In this document: one piece after another, positions 5,881 to 6,119 of the stretch
How positions within the stretch are numbered: the first letter of the stretch is position 1
Layout: each line of letters starts with the position of its first letter
DNA from: Candidatus Heimdallarchaeota archaeon
GTDB lineage: Archaea; Asgardarchaeota; Heimdallarchaeia; JABLTI01
Assembly (NCBI GenBank): GCA_030602675.1
Contig: JAUVZH010000176.1
Coordinates: 1 to 6,119 of the forward strand
Length of the DNA stretch: 6,119 bases
Direction of reading: 5' to 3'
Position numbers and translations under genes: made by a program
Notes under the pieces: model-generated
Database searches by the model: none
Seen by the model: only the letters and a program-made list of their open reading frames with translations
Told to the model about the DNA's origin: nothing

Positions 5881-6119
5881 ATGAATAAAATACAGAAAAC
5901 CATTCAAGATACAGTGAAAAATAACATAGAAATTATCGAATCTGAAAGATACAATTCGAAAGATCCGATAATTACCTTAGAGGAAAATGATTCTCATGAA
6001 GAGATAATAATTAAACTTCTAACTTCAGAAAGAACAGGTGCTCCCCTGAAATATAAGAAGGAGTTTCTGAATCCAGCAGCAGATTTAGCACTAAGCAATT
6101 TTAGAAAAGGAGTTAGTAC
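5881..6119 (+). CDS. Unrecognised protein, N-terminal 79 residues, cut by right edge
   Basis: An open frame runs from the ATG at 5881 to the end of the window. The first in-frame stop upstream is at 5845-5847 and no other start lies between. GGA at 5873-5875 and GAGGG at 5866-5870 could both serve ribosome binding. The visible 79 residues are hydrophilic and rich in Glu, Lys, Ile and Asn, with no signal peptide or membrane helix: a Lys/Glu helix-forming first part (about 1-22), an acidic middle (about 33-45), then an Arg/Lys-containing segment with GAPLKYKKEFLNPAADLAL (about 55-73). I cannot assign a family. The amino acid make-up supports real coding, but full length and function are outside the window. 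Confidence 0.6.
   Translation, partial: MNKIQKTIQDTVKNNIEIIESERYNSKDPIITLEENDSHEEIIIKLLTSERTGAPLKYKKEFLNPAADLALSNFRKGVS

Noticed and set aside
1..6119. CRISPR array, insertion sequence or defence system
   Set aside because: No direct repeats with regular spacers, terminal inverted repeats, transposase or defence-type motifs were seen on either strand; the central genes are ordinary peptidases.

Overview
This is an AT-rich window that reads as archaeal chromosome. The grounds are TATA-like boxes about 35-65 bases before start codons, poly-T tracts at gene ends in place of hairpins, little use of Shine-Dalgarno sites, a tRNA-Val with encoded CCA, and compact single-gene transcription units. 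An Asgard-type lineage would fit the base composition and the lysine/isoleucine-rich proteins, but that is a guess; the sequence only makes an archaeon likely.

Layout, left to right. The minus strand of 1-335 holds the N-terminal quarter of an MFS transporter that runs off the left edge and has no conventional start codon. Facing away from it is an unrecognised 158-residue signal-anchored, probably glycosylated surface protein (482-958). A tRNA-Val(UAC) lies on the minus strand (965-1041), followed by a minus-strand gene for a small protein with a C-terminal membrane anchor (1128-1496). A divergent promoter region (about 1500-1622) separates that gene from two tandem M32-family zinc carboxypeptidases (1623-3143 and 3229-4758). 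Next comes a protein made almost entirely of five 44-residue helical repeats (4898-5671), then a 209-base intergenic stretch, then the start of an unrecognised gene cut by the right edge (5881-6119).

The centre of the window is the M32 pair. They are colinear without an apparent gap once the second gene is read from a TTG start at 3229: the HEXXH zinc motif falls at residues 270-274 in both. They differ at otherwise conserved active-region residues, so they look like an old tandem duplication that has specialised. Both should trim peptides from the C-terminus in the cytoplasm. Each seems to have its own TATA box, with a T8 tract between them, so they are neighbours more than a strict operon.

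Two ATG starts that give longer frames (3199 and 4790) are rejected here because candidate TATA boxes lie on top of or downstream of them. I see no mobile element, CRISPR array or defence system. The points most worth a second look are the diverged M32 pair, the regular 44-residue repeat protein, the start-less MFS gene, and a tRNA with U at position 37.
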